From: Welwitschia mirabilis
Lineage: Eukaryota > Gnetophyta > Gnetopsida > Welwitschiales
NCBI GenBank assembly: GCA_051453625.1
Contig: JBOZIK010000001.1
Coordinates: 185,146,674-185,210,673, forward strand
Direction of reading: 5' to 3'
Length of the DNA stretch: 64,000 nt
Positions 13,353 through 23,505 of this stretch are shown piece by piece. Numbering within the stretch: the first letter of the stretch is position 1; each line of letters opens with the position of its first letter. The position numbers and the translations under genes were made by a program. The notes below the pieces were generated by a model. It worked only from the letters and a program-made list of their open reading frames with translations, did not search any database and had not been told where the DNA came from.

Positions 13353-16300
13353 TTAAAAAAGGAGATCACTAGCAATGATGTTTTCTATACCAAAGAAGTG
13401 GATGTACAATGTATTTATTGGGAAGTAGTCATGTCCAACCATTATGTGTCATTATTGATAAAGGTTAATGACTAATTTAACTTATCATCATTTATTGTTA
13501 GCTCATACTTTTTCTCATTATTTTCAACTTTGTACAACCTTAACTTATAAGTGTTCAACTTCCATGGTGTGTTTTACGTAAGTAAATTAAATATTAAAAT
13601 GTATTAAATGAAGATTTTTTAAGCTTAAAAGGGTGATATTATGTCAGTACCTATAGAAATATCTAGCATTGCTTCTTCTCAAATATGCTTCTATCTTACA
13701 AATTATATGTCTTTAGATATTGTTTAATAGACTTGTATAATATTGATCAAGATATACATGTTCTAGATCCTCTTTTCATAGTTTACATGGATGAAGGATT
13801 ATGTTTGCCATAGAATTCTACAAATAAAAAATTGTTGTAGTGGCTAATGTGTAATCAATAAGTAAATACATATTAAATAATATAAAACTTTTATATACAT
13901 TACTAGGTCTTTCACACTCATGAAATATACTATTCCATGGATTTATGATGGAATTAAAAAATCTATTTATGCTTTTTACTATATTTTAATAAATTTTTTC
14001 ATGTTTAGTACTCCTTTTATTCATAATAGCCTTTGTCTTGCTACTCAAATCTTGTCTAGTAGTTTAACATATTTAATTTGTCAATGATAATGATCTCTTT
14101 GAATTTTTTCTAATAGTTGTCCATGTACTTTAAATAATGTGTGGGTTGTTGATGATGTCATTCTCCATCTACTAGCTTCAGTTAAATCTTGTGATTATCA
14201 TTGAGCATGATGTAATGTACATCTAGCTAATATAAACTTTTAGCACTAAGAGTGAAGAACATTGTAGGTATTAAAAGCTAGGTAACCATATCTAATAGTT
14301 TGCATCTGCTTTTGTCTAATAGGAAGACATGCCTCCTAAAGAGCTACATGTCTCATGAAGTTGTTTTAGTAGTTAGTTAATGCACAATTATATATTTTAT
14401 TATCTAGTTCTTGTATTATGATTAGTATCTTCTTTTTGAAAAACCTTATTATAAAGTTTAGTATCATCTATCTCATTATCGTGTTAAACATATAATACTT
14501 AAAATTAGAAAAATAATACATAAAATTAATAATTTTTAATTTCATAAATTCATTAATGCTTTAGCTAAAGTAGTAGTGCTTTGATAGAGTACTTTTTTGT
14601 ATTTGAGGATGATCCCTTAGAAATGTCAATTAATGATGATAGTGTAGTTATTAAAATTGTTATTCTCTAATTTAATGTATGGTATTCAATTCATGATTTG
14701 AGAAAATTTGGGAGTTCATGAAAACTCAAGGAAAAATAAAAAATTAGTTTTTTCCAAGGATAAAAGTGATTTCAAATGATTTTAAACATAATGAATTATA
14801 TAAGAAAAATTACCAAGTGCCCATAGTAGTGTTAAATTATAGGTTCTATATTTTATGGGAAGAATTATGTAGCATCATGATTCTCTTTGTGCATCTAATT
14901 TGCAAGAATTCATATTTTTTAAATAGTAAACACATAAGACTTCAAAAATTTGAAATAAAAGCATCACATTATGCTTTACCAACCTATAAGCTAGATTGAT
15001 AAAAGAATTTACCTTGCAAAGTTATACATCATTTCTGGTTGCCTTTTAAAGATGATACAACATTCCTGGTCACATTATCCTTTTTCTACTTTCTTCTTTT
15101 ATTTGGTGTTTACTAACTTGACATTTCCTCCCTTGAATTTTACTAACTTATTGCCAAAACAACATGTGTATATATATAGATAGTTTGGAAATGGGTTGTC
15201 AAGTATCTTAAAAAGTGTTAACTATGAATTTTGTAAGCTTTGAAATTATCACTTCATGTTAGCTATTGCGGCTAGGATAAAGTATCATCCTATAAATGTA
15301 ACCAATAATGACATGCTACATCATAAGAAAAATCTTTCTATTAATCTAGCTTTTAGATTGAAAAAGGACACAAGATTGTTTTGTTTTAAATTTTTTAATT
15401 CGTATGTGTTTATTATTCAAAAATTATAATCTCTTGCAAATTAGTCACATAGAAGGATTACAATACCATACATTTCTTGCAATAAAATTTATAATCTCTA
15501 ATTTAATAATATAATATTATTACATAATTCTTCATGTATGGTGCATCATATGTATGATCATCTAACATTAATTTTTTCCTTAGTACAAATTCATTTTCAT
15601 ATATTTTTCTTTGATTTTCATAAAGTCTCAAATTCAGTGATCAATTAGTCTAAACTTTGTATTGAGATTTTATGCATGGTCAATTATTTGAGGGGGTGAT
15701 AAATCCTCATCTACATCATAAGTTAAATATTGTATATGAAATTTTAAAAAAGAAAAGAAAAATCTACCATTTTTGTTGACTACCATTGCTAGGAAATCTT
15801 CATCAAACACTAATTAATGAATATCTGGAATTCAAATTTCCCAATTCTATAAATTGTATTTTCCATTTCATGTATTACATAGTTAATATGCCAATGTAAC
15901 ATGGGGATGCAAACTCCATAATATTATTCTGTATCCCCAACTGGATTGATTTTAAAAATTACATGTGTGAAAACTTTTTAAAAGTAGTTTTGTACTCTCA
16001 TTAATCTTCATGCTTAATAATTTAGAAACTAGCTTTAACTCACATTATAAACTTAACTAAGATTTTAATAATACAAGTGTGTATCGGTAGTTATATTTAT
16101 AAATTATTGTTTTGTTATCTTTATAGATAACCTACTACCATGATTGTGTGAATTTAAAGTATTTTGTATTTTTCTTTCATTTTGGTTGAGACAACAATCT
16201 ATAACTCCTAATTCTTTAAGAAAGTGAGAAATTCATTGTGATGCTTCAACTTCTTAATTCACTACACAATGATTCCATTATTTTAAGTCATTTATGAAGC

Positions 16301-16797
16301 CTAAGGCTTCTCATTTCTTAATGTTAAACTTTTATCTCCACTACATAACGGCCCATTATCTTGGATCATTTATGATGCCTGATGCTTTTCATTTCTATAT
16401 ACTTCAACTTACCTCTCTACTACACAATTGTCCAATTCTCTTTACTCATTCATAATGCCTAAGACTTATCATTTCTCAACACTTCAACTTTTCTTTCCAC
16501 TTTATACCACATTCTCTTAAGTCATTTATGATTTCCAAGGCTTTTCATTTCTTTATGCTTTTACTTCCCTATCCACTACATAAAAATACATTCTTCAAAT
16601 ACTTAATTTATTAATATATATGACATAAAATACATTCTTCAAAACCTTACTTTTAAGATATTCTTACGATACTTCATTACTTGCATCAAAATAAAGTAAA
16701 ATCTTTGTTTATTTTTAATAATTAATATTTTTAGACCACTTATTAATTATATTACTCATTAATTTTCCTTACTTGCAATCAGCGACACGTTACTACT
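13353..16797. other. AT-rich decayed DNA, no gene seen
   Basis: Stops occur densely in all frames. The largest open stretch (14,766-14,999) has no family resemblance. At 16,200-16,560 there are several loosely similar units containing TCATTTATGA(A/T)GCCTAAGGCTT or CACTACACAA, about 80-100 bp apart, which look like a degenerate tandem repeat. Confidence 0.45.
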
Positions 16798-17276
16798 AAA
16801 ATGTATATATCATATATAAATCTAATGTTTGATCGAGAGATATCAAATTCTATCGCCTTTTGGATGAGGATNNNNNNNNNNACAAGCGTCAAGCCTTATT
16901 ACATTTTCCCTCCACATTGACATTAACTTTAACCATAGTGAAAATTGACTTTACCCATAATTAACATTGACTTTATTTATAAAGTCACCATTGAAGATCT
17001 ACAAAAAATCAATGTTTTGCTCTCAACCAAAATTTTCTAGAGAAATTATGGCCAAGAATAGGCAAATTTTGGGGGAGAGTGAGGAACTGAGTTTTTGTGA
17101 ATGGTCAATGTTAAAGTCAACATTAACTATGGGCAAAATCAACTTTCACTATGGTTAAAGTTGATGTCAATGTGGAGACAAAATGCATAAGCTCTAATGC
17201 TTATACCCTGCCCTAAAAGGCAAAATTTGATATCTCTCAACCTAATATTAAATGTATAAATAATATATACATTTAA
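16798..17276. mobile_element. Foldback (long inverted repeat) element 2
   Basis: The left arm (16,798 to about 16,992, including ten N) pairs with the reverse complement of about 17,098-17,276. Shared blocks include AAATGTATATAT, GAGAGATATCAAATT, CTCCACATTGACAT, AACTTTAACCATAGTGAAA and TTAA(C/T)(A/G)TTGACTTTA. The loop is about 105 bp. There is no coding potential beyond a chance frame. It lies 0.35 kb from the OPT island and could form a long hairpin RNA if transcribed. Confidence 0.75.
16872..16881. other. Assembly gap (10 N)
   Basis: A short run of N inside the left arm of the hairpin element. The hairpin itself may have caused the gap. The opposite arm suggests the true missing length differs from ten. 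Confidence 1.
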
Positions 17277-17920
17277 GTTAGTGATAGTTAAAAATTGAGA
17301 AACCTATGATATGGGATTCGATAGAGATTGTTCCTTCCTCTTTAGATGTGTAAGACACTCCTTAGAAACATGCCCTTAACATTTGTGTGAGTAGTAAATT
17401 TACCTTTATCCATTAAAATCTAATCCTTTCCACCAAAGCTACCACAAATGCTATGACTTTGAGATATGTCTTTTGTCATTATTATTACCTATCATAACCT
17501 TTTCCTTCTTGTTAATTAAATGAAAAAATTTCATAGCTTGTTTGAATTGTTGCTTAAAAATTAGAGGACTAGTAATACCTAAAGCCTTATAGTTTAAAAA
17601 GAGAGTATCTAAATATTAGAACCCGCAACTTTCTACCATCTTACTTAATTACAACTGTATTTCAGTGTACCGATAGAAATAACATAACGTCAATTAAACC
17701 AAGAGGGACATCAAAGATACTCAAATTGACTTCATATAGCGTAAGAAATTACAGATTCCCATCAGTAACTAGTGGAAAACTCAAAACAACGTAAGCACAA
17801 AAACGGTTACACGCAACTGACAAATTCCTCATCAAACCACGTTTGAGTAAAGTCGACTCCATCTAAAAATAGCGAAGAAATTTCACCCGTAAAGAATAGC
17901 TATTGTGATGTCATCATTAA

Positions 17921-17944
17921 GCGAGACGGCGAGACGGCGAGACG
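17921..17944 (+). repeat. 8-bp tandem repeat, three copies
   Basis: The unit GCGAGACG is repeated three times perfectly, followed by a partial fourth copy. It lies about 60 bp beyond the putative polyA signal of the OPT gene and is unusually CpG-rich for this window. Confidence 0.85.
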
Positions 17945-18001
17945 GATTTACAGACTGCGTTCACGGCAAAGTGTGCGACTTCCTGAAATTGTTAAAGATA
18001 A

Positions 18002-18007
18002 TTTATT
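18002..18007 (-). terminator. Probable polyadenylation signal of the OPT gene
   Basis: A minus-strand AATAAA lies 191 nt downstream of the stop codon, followed by a TTATCTTTAA stretch. The spacing suits a plant 3' UTR. Plant polyA signals are loose, so other sites may be used. Confidence 0.4.
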
Positions 18008-18197
18008 AATTAAGGTGGTAGAATTCTCTGTTTCCAAATTCCAGCCTACTGCAACAACAAAGAGAGTAGAAGTACAACAGCTTGCGGAGAGGCTAACGAA
18101 AGGATCAGATTACAAAATAACTTAGAAACAAACTACAGAGCAATAGTCAACAGTGCAACACAAGAAGCAATCCAGTCTGTACACATGAATGGATGCA

Positions 18198-18815
18198 TCA
18201 ATGAACAGGGCAGCCATCCTGGACGACACCAGGCGCAGTAGGACAAGTCGCCAGAGTACACTTGTCGTCTGAGGAGGCACCACCCCACCACCCAATGTTG
18301 TCGATGTTATGAGACTGAAGCGCAAAGTAGCAGAGAACGCCCAGGAAAACAACGCCAGCGTCCATGGCGCCAGAGAGAACGTAGTTGTGTCTGCTCCACC
18401 ACTTCTTGTATCGCCTGAAGATGACGAAGTTGAATATGAAGCCGCCGGTGCCCCACATTATGAAGTCCACCGCCCTGGCCGGCGGCATGTTGCCTGTTGC
18501 TCCGATCATAATCGGGGCGTTAACAAGAGTGAGCCACTTGGCGCGCGGGAACGCCTTGATGAGGCACCAGATGATGAAGGGCACTATGGCACCTATCAGG
18601 AAGAAGTAGTTGACCTTCGAGTAGAGTCCAAGGCTCCCAAACATTCTCTTGGGACCAACCACACCCCATATGATTGAGGCACTGTAGAAGACCTTGTCGC
18701 TTGGGCATGTCCAGATGTTGCCCACTACGCTGCTGTCACATACGTTCTTTATCGATCCCAGCATCCACCATGCTGTTCCAAAGTAGACTGCTGTTGCCAC
18801 CACTGTGCTGGCCAG
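18198..18815 (-). CDS. OPT: OPT exon 6 (C-terminus and stop)
   Basis: This 618-bp exon includes the stop codon. It starts [19 protein letters not shown] after acceptor TTTGCAG. It carries the conserved [20 protein letters not shown], the GPKRMFG loop, further membrane helices, and [20 protein letters not shown]. It ends in a cysteine-rich tail, [15 protein letters not shown]. The final residue is His where Phe or Tyr is common, a minor difference. Confidence 0.94.
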   Translation of the reverse strand: MASTVVATAVYFGTAWWMLGSIKNVCDSSVVGNIWTCPSDKVFYSASIIWGVVGPKRMFGSLGLYSKVNYFFLIGAIVPFIIWCLIKAFPRAKWLTLVNAPIMIGATGNMPPARAVDFIMWGTGGFIFNFVIFRRYKKWWSRHNYVLSGAMDAGVVFLGVLCYFALQSHNIDNIGWWGGASSDDKCTLATCPTAPGVVQDGCPVH

Positions 18816-21492
18816 CTGCAAATCCATCGTTGTCATTCCATAAATGTTAATGTCTGTTGGTTTTGGCTATTGAAATTGCGTTGCTGAGTGAAAAGGTATG
18901 GGTTGTGTCTCTTACCTNNNNNNNNNNACATGGATCTGGGAGGAATCTTCATGTACTGTCCTAATTTGAAATCTGATGTGAAGGCCAGAGCCTGGGACAT
19001 GGATATGTATCCGTAGGTTTTGAAGCAGACGTTGGCCAGTGGGTGTCCTTGGTAGAGATAACCTATGATGTACTCAGTTATGATGTTCAGACCCGGTTGC
19101 TGCAGCATACAGTGAACGTTGTCAAAAGAAGTTGTTATTGGGGTTTGTTTTTGATTTGGTCAGGGTTTGGTGTGTTTGCAGAAAGATTTAATGGGTTTTT
19201 TGAGCTTGCCGTTACCTGATTTGTGGTGGCCTGGATTATGCCAATTGGGAGAGTGAAGAAGAAGGCAAGCGCACAGGCTAAGAATATGCCCCAGTAAGGC
19301 AGTTGAAGCTGCTTGTCAAATCCTTCGCAGGCCCAAAGTGCTCCTGCTACGACAAGTACAAGAAGAACTATGAACCACCACTGTGGTACCGTCTTGTAGT
19401 TTCTCTTCATTAGTCTCGTGTGCACATCCATTTTGGTATTTCCCAGTGTGGCCCTTGTTTGCTCAATAATGTCCCTGTTCACTCAATAACCATTGTTTCA
19501 GCGTGACAGTTGACAGGAAACTGAACCAACGTATCATGAAAAGTTATGTGACGACAAAATATTAAGACTGAGCTAAGTATTCAAAATATGATGTCACGTA
19601 TTCTGGAAATTCTCGAATGCATTACTGAATAAGCCGTAACAACTAGGGAAGTATTTCCAGTAATTCCGTAAATGAATTGCTAAGATCAATGAGACTGAAG
19701 ACTTACTTGCCGTGGAAAAGGCCAACATGAGCAAGGGTGGCAGTAAGAGCTGCAAATCCGACACCATATGTAACGGCAAAGAAGGTACTGAGATGAAGCT
19801 TGCTGTAGGACTCATACCCTGCATTGTCGAAGGTGAAGGTCCCCTTTTTTATAACTCTGGAGGTGTTGTAAGTGTTCCCGTCTTTGTCAAACAGACTACT
19901 GGAGAATATCGGGAATTTCTTGGCGCTGTACACGTTGCCCCAGTAGAAGGCTGGGGTTATGACATACATTATTATGCCGAATCCCACCATCACATTGGCT
20001 ATGGCGTGCCAAGGTGTTGCCAATGGAGTCCCCAGATATGATGCAACAGTTGCCCAGTCCAGGCCGAATGCGCCTATCCCCAGCCCATTCACGCCTGAGC
20101 CTATCTGCTGCATTGTTACCGACTTGCTCCAAATGTAACAGAGTACAGATACGTTTGATATCAGGCCAAAGAAGAAATTTGGTATTATGTAGTATGAGAA
20201 ACTGCATATCAGGACTATGAGGAAAAACTGGAGCCTTGTTAGTCCTCCCTTCTTCCTCTTTTCCTTCTCGTTCAGAGCCCTGTAATACAAGTTACATTAT
20301 TTATGACTTAAAGAGGCCTACACAAGACTGCTTAATTGCATAATCATGAATAAAACTAGGATGCCTACCTGAATAAGGAGACCTGTACAAGATTGCTAGG
20401 CCACCACATGTATGGTGAATCCACCAGCAACTTCCTGAAAATGCCTGCCCATCCAAATCCCATGACCTGCAAAATGCTACCACCATTGTTAGTATTTTGG
20501 CTTCAACGAATCTACTACTCAGCTTTATGCAGCTCTGCATCTCTCCATCCTTTTCAACCTTTTCAAAAAACATCTCCGAGCCTGAGATTTTTAACCTACT
20601 GGACTCAAATTACGATACATAGAAAACATGTGAATGTTATTTACTTTAATGAATCTTTAAGATTTAGAATCCTGTTTCCATCAGAAAAGAAGGGCAAACT
20701 GGAATACTAAAATTAACTGTTAATAAAAGCATTAGCATGTTCTGAGGAAAATGCAAAATCCACAAGATAAGAGGGCTTACAGAAGAAGATTAGTTGGAGA
20801 ATCTTTCTTAGCAATGGAACAAAAGCACATTTTAACGTCAGAACTTGTAAAAAGCTCAGAAACAAAGATTCTTTACAGAACTCAAAGATGTTTGAATACT
20901 AATGTTCCGCAACGTATTTTCAAACACAGAAATTAAACATCTGTATATAATAAAGCCATTCTGAACCTGTGAGAAACGGAAAATGCAATTAAATGAAAAC
21001 CTGCGTGGTAATCATGAGGAGGAACGCGGCCAAAGGACTGATAGGCCTCTTATAGAAGGCCTTAGTAATGGTGACAATTCCCACTGCGTAGACGCCGCTG
21101 GCGCCGGAGGAAGAAAATATTGTAATAAGAACATGTTCCTTCATATTGAAAGGACCTGGATTCATCGTAAATTTCCAGTTGGTGAACGGAACACTCCATT
21201 GCCGTTTCGGAAGAATCTTTGCGAGAAAATGTCCGACTGGAAGCACCGCGATCTGTGCAGTGACAGTGCTTACGCTGAGAGGAAAATCTCTGAAAGAGAA
21301 GAACTGGTTAACGAAAGACAATATCCCGCAGCAAAGCGTTCCAAGCAGCCAGACTCTAAATGTTAGAACCGGCAGATTTGGATCGTCCGTTGTCGGGACC
21401 GTTAACGCCACTTCTTCAATCGGCGACTGGTCCTCCACAACCTTCTCTGAATCTTCAAAGCCCGCTCCTGCGGCTGTCCCAGGAAAATCCAT
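18198..21492 (-). CDS. OPT: Plant oligopeptide transporter, OPT family (six exons, about 740 aa)
   Basis: This gene encodes a multi-pass membrane transporter of the OPT family, PT clade. Plant members move small peptides, and some move glutathione or metal chelates, with protons; the substrate of this copy cannot be told from sequence. Six exons joined by GT-AG introns (534, 89, 232, 116 and 100 bp) give about 740 residues, the usual length for plant OPTs. Exon 1 holds the acidic N-terminus, the conserved SPIEEV and TVPTTDDP stretch, and the NPG motif at residues 111-113 inside [16 protein letters not shown]. Exon 5 holds the second signature, KIPPR, near residue 525. Exon 6 ends with the plant C-terminus CPTAPGV...DGCPV. 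The ATG at 21,492 matches the family N-terminus; the frame stays open further upstream but without a conserved Met. No stop or frameshift is visible, so it is probably functional. Ten N bases interrupt exon 5. Confidence 0.95.
18916..19099 (-). CDS. OPT: OPT exon 5 (KIPPR motif, contains 10 N)
   Basis: The exon encodes [20 protein letters not shown], then [20 protein letters not shown], then the signature YMKIPPRSM. The last few codons lie in a run of ten N (18,918-18,927) before AG|GTAAGAG. For the frame to reach exon 6, nine bases are needed in the gap rather than ten, so the N run is probably a nominal length and not a real frameshift. The usual family sequence there is MF-x-x-Q. Confidence 0.88.
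18918..18927. other. Assembly gap (10 N) in OPT exon 5
   Basis: This run of N hides about three codons at the end of exon 5, next to the intron 5 donor. Confidence 1.
19216..19474 (-). CDS. OPT: OPT exon 4
   Basis: This 259-bp exon encodes [20 protein letters not shown], then the [13 protein letters not shown] segment, two membrane helices and [15 protein letters not shown]. It aligns with the family region that follows the central cytosolic loop. The acceptor is GAACAG|GGAC and the donor is AATCAG|GTAACG, phase 0. Confidence 0.93.
19707..20279 (-). CDS. OPT: OPT exon 3 (membrane core)
   Basis: This 573-bp exon encodes residues 197-388. It starts with the conserved cytosolic [19 protein letters not shown] and includes [23 protein letters not shown] and AKKFPIFSS, all typical of plant OPTs, with several hydrophobic membrane segments. 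The acceptor is ATTACAG|G and the donor is GGCAA|GTAAGT. The Lys codon at its end is completed by exon 4. Confidence 0.94.
20369..20466 (-). CDS. OPT: OPT exon 2
   Basis: This 98-bp exon is too short to stand out as an open frame. It encodes [20 protein letters not shown] followed by [12 protein letters not shown], a very conserved OPT segment. The acceptor is TTTTGCAG|GTC and the donor is TTCAG|GTAGGC. An Arg codon is split between this exon and exon 3. Confidence 0.93.
21001..21492 (-). CDS. OPT: OPT exon 1 (start codon, NPG motif)
   Basis: This exon supplies residues 1-164 and ends in phase 0 at the CAG before donor GTTTTC. The start is the ATG at 21,492-21,490 (protein [12 protein letters not shown]...), which fits the short acidic N-terminus of plant OPTs. 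The longer open frame upstream begins only at a non-ATG codon. Two membrane segments are visible around residues 47-62 and 72-92, followed by the NPG loop. Confidence 0.93.
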
Positions 21493-21715
21493 TGCATCAA
21501 AACGAAGCGAGCAAAAACGAAGACCGCAGGAACTTGGCTTCAACGGCGACAGAGAACGTATGCAAAACCAGCCTGAAGCCAAACGCGGGTTGGCTTTAGG
21601 ATTGATTTCTGCCGAGTTTTGATGAATCCTAACGCTTATTGTTCTGACAATGCTAAAAAGATACGTGAATCTGGCTCTCTCTCGCGCTCTAACAAAGGAA
21701 GATTCACTCGTAGCC

Positions 21716-21721
21716 TTTATA
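21716..21721 (-). promoter_or_regulatory. Probable TATA box of the OPT gene
   Basis: On the minus strand the sequence reads CCTATAAAGG, about 225 bp upstream of the ATG. This is a good plant TATA context and would place transcription start near 21,685-21,690, giving a 5' UTR of roughly 195 nt if there is no leader intron. Confidence 0.45.
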
Positions 21722-21744
21722 GGAAACCAGTTAAAGAGAAAAAT

Positions 21745-22290
21745 TCATCGATCTGTCATACAAATAGGAATCGAGGCGCGGGCAAGACATGCATGAGGGT
21801 TTCGAGATTCAGTGCACCTGGATCTTTTTCTTTCGATTTTGGTCAAGCTCACGATGTAATTGGAGGAATTTCTCTTCTTGCCAGCTCTGTCCCCTCCAAA
21901 TACAAGCAATCGGCGAGTCAAAGAGGCTGAGAATGAGCCGTGGGACCTAAAGAAGCTCCCCTTCATAGGAATCCCGAATTCCTCTCTGGTAAGAATCTCT
22001 GAGCGTCGGTCAAAAACTCCTCTGAGTCTAACCGAAACTTCTAATTTAACGCTTTTTATTTCCTTTCTTGGTGTTCCAGGACGGACGAAATTAGCAATGC
22101 TTAAAAATGTCTTTCTCAATTTCTCGTCGCGACCAAAATCTTTTCCCCTCTTCTCTTTCTCGGAGTTCCAGAGGGAATATCGTTTCCTTAAAAAAAACGT
22201 TTGACCGTTTTGAGCCACTTAGATTTGCAACAGCGAATGGGTCGCTGTCAAAGTAGGAGACTGCACGTTGACCCATTAAAGTCACTCGGC
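21745..22290. other. GC-balanced upstream block, promoter region, no recognised gene
   Basis: This segment upstream of the OPT promoter is open on both strands (minus about 157 codons, plus about 115 codons). Neither frame begins with ATG and neither protein resembles a family I know. The predicted proteins are rich in Lys, Arg and Ser without domain-like pattern. It is best treated as upstream regulatory DNA. An insertion of organellar DNA, which has similar base composition, cannot be excluded. Confidence 0.4.
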
Positions 22291-22310
22291 ATAACGGCCT
22301 ATTTCTACGT

Positions 22311-22959
22311 TTTTAAGAAAACTAATGGAACATGTGAATAGCTGTTCAAAATAATTTAAAGCTATTGAAAACTGCCATTGCTTGATTATGCTAAAGGCGG
22401 TGTTTTGTCATACTATAGGATTGTCACCTTGCAATAAATAGTAATATTGTATTGCTCATTCAATGACTTTGACATTCTGATCATGATTAACAGCGTTTTA
22501 AACATGTCATCTACATGGTTTTATGTGTTAACAACTCTACAACAGTACATGTGAATCCACCATTCAAATACTACAAAAATTTTGGTCTTATGGTGCATCA
22601 TCCATTCACCTTTTTGGGTAAGGCATATCATGCATCGTAAGCATTATACAAATGAGGAAAACATTCTTGTTTGATGATTATCACCTTTTTGAATAAGACA
22701 GGTAAGGGCATCATTAGCATAATATGAGTTAAGAGTTAATCTTTTTATTTAATAGTAATATATGGAAAATTGTGTCTAATGGTTTTGTTTTATTCCCAGA
22801 GAGTTAATACATAACCTTCTTATTTAAGAGTAATCTACGGAAAATTGTTTTTAATGCTTTTTTAAAAACCTTTTTTATAGAGGTTATGAAAAACCGATCT
22901 ACATATTAAAAGAATTTCTAGTATAATTCATTGTGAGGAACATGGAACATGAAATTTTT
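22311..22959. other. Upstream flank, AT-rich, nothing recognised
   Basis: CpG frequency falls off after about 22,310. No open frame or element boundary was recognised. Two similar segments (22,730-22,790 and 22,800-22,860, sharing AGAGTTAAT and ATGGAAAATTGT / ACGGAAAATTGT) suggest a local duplication of about 70 bp. Confidence 0.4.
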
Positions 22960-23505
22960 AGTGATTATACCTTCCCTTAAGAGCCTAACCATCATGATTG
23001 CCCAAACAAATGATTTAATTACTTTATACAAATTAGGTGCCAAGCAAGACATCTAAAGATTTGAACCCACAACCTCTTCAATGGAGAAAAAGTAGCCTAT
23101 AGATTGGACTACCACCCCTTTTTTTTTATAAGGATTATGTGAAGGAAAGGTTGTTCAATTTCAAACTTTCAATGACTATACCTCCCTCTAAAGGTATGGA
23201 CACCAAAAACACTCAAAAGAAGGACTTAATTATACCCACAACCTCATAGTGTATGAAACAAGGCATCCAAAGGGTTTCAATCCTAACCTCCTAAATGGAA
23301 GATAAATGTAAATAACCTTGTGAGGGATGTTGTAGTAACCATACGCATTCTAAAATGTCTAACCACCACCATTCCCTAGATGAATAATATAATTATGCCT
23401 AAGACCTTACAATATGCTAATCAAGTCATTCAAATATTTGAACCCACAACGTTTTAAATGGAATATAAGTGTCCAATTAGTTAGACTACCATTCCATTAG
23501 TGAAT
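22960..23505 (-). repeat. Three tRNA-like (SINE-like) repeat units in tandem
   Basis: Minus-strand GGGTTCAAAT(C/A)T blocks, like a pol III B box, occur near 23,060 and 23,435, with a weaker copy near 23,270. Each is followed on the minus strand by similar sequence that includes a CTAACCA(T/C)CA-type end. The unit length is about 190 bp. The sequence GGTAGTCCAATCTATAGG before the first B box resembles a decayed A-box region. No cloverleaf of a functional tRNA can be drawn. Confidence 0.45.

Larger units (their letters stand above)
17620..22310. other. CpG-retaining, higher-GC island around the OPT gene
   Basis: From about 17,620 to 22,310 CpG dinucleotides are frequent, in exons, introns and both flanks. 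Outside this stretch they are rare for many kilobases. The island covers the whole transcription unit, some 0.4 kb of 3' flank and about 0.6 kb upstream of the TATA box. The simplest reading is a region long kept free of cytosine methylation while its surroundings lost CpG by deamination. Confidence 0.75.

Noticed and set aside
14766-14999. Open frame of 77 codons
   Set aside because: Length is close to chance for scattered frames in the window, with no motif and no neighbouring element structure.
18309-18677. Plus-strand open frame of 122 codons over OPT exon 6
   Set aside because: Antisense shadow of a conserved exon, with no family similarity. The same applies to 19,712-20,041, 20,983-21,366 and 21,146-21,622.
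20393-20710. Plus-strand open frame over OPT exon 2 and intron 1
   Set aside because: It overlaps a conserved minus-strand exon and an intron, and it resembles nothing known.
21490-21582. Extended OPT N-terminus of 30 extra residues
   Set aside because: It would begin at a non-ATG codon (TTG), and the family N-terminus matches the ATG at 21,492.
21860-22204. Possible plus-strand gene upstream of OPT
   Set aside because: No ATG start, no recognisable domain, and an equally open frame on the other strand. Kept only as an upstream block of unknown nature.
23055-23120. Functional tRNA gene on the minus strand
   Set aside because: Only a B-box-like block is convincing. No acceptor stem or complete cloverleaf can be paired, and the unit is repeated three times like a SINE.
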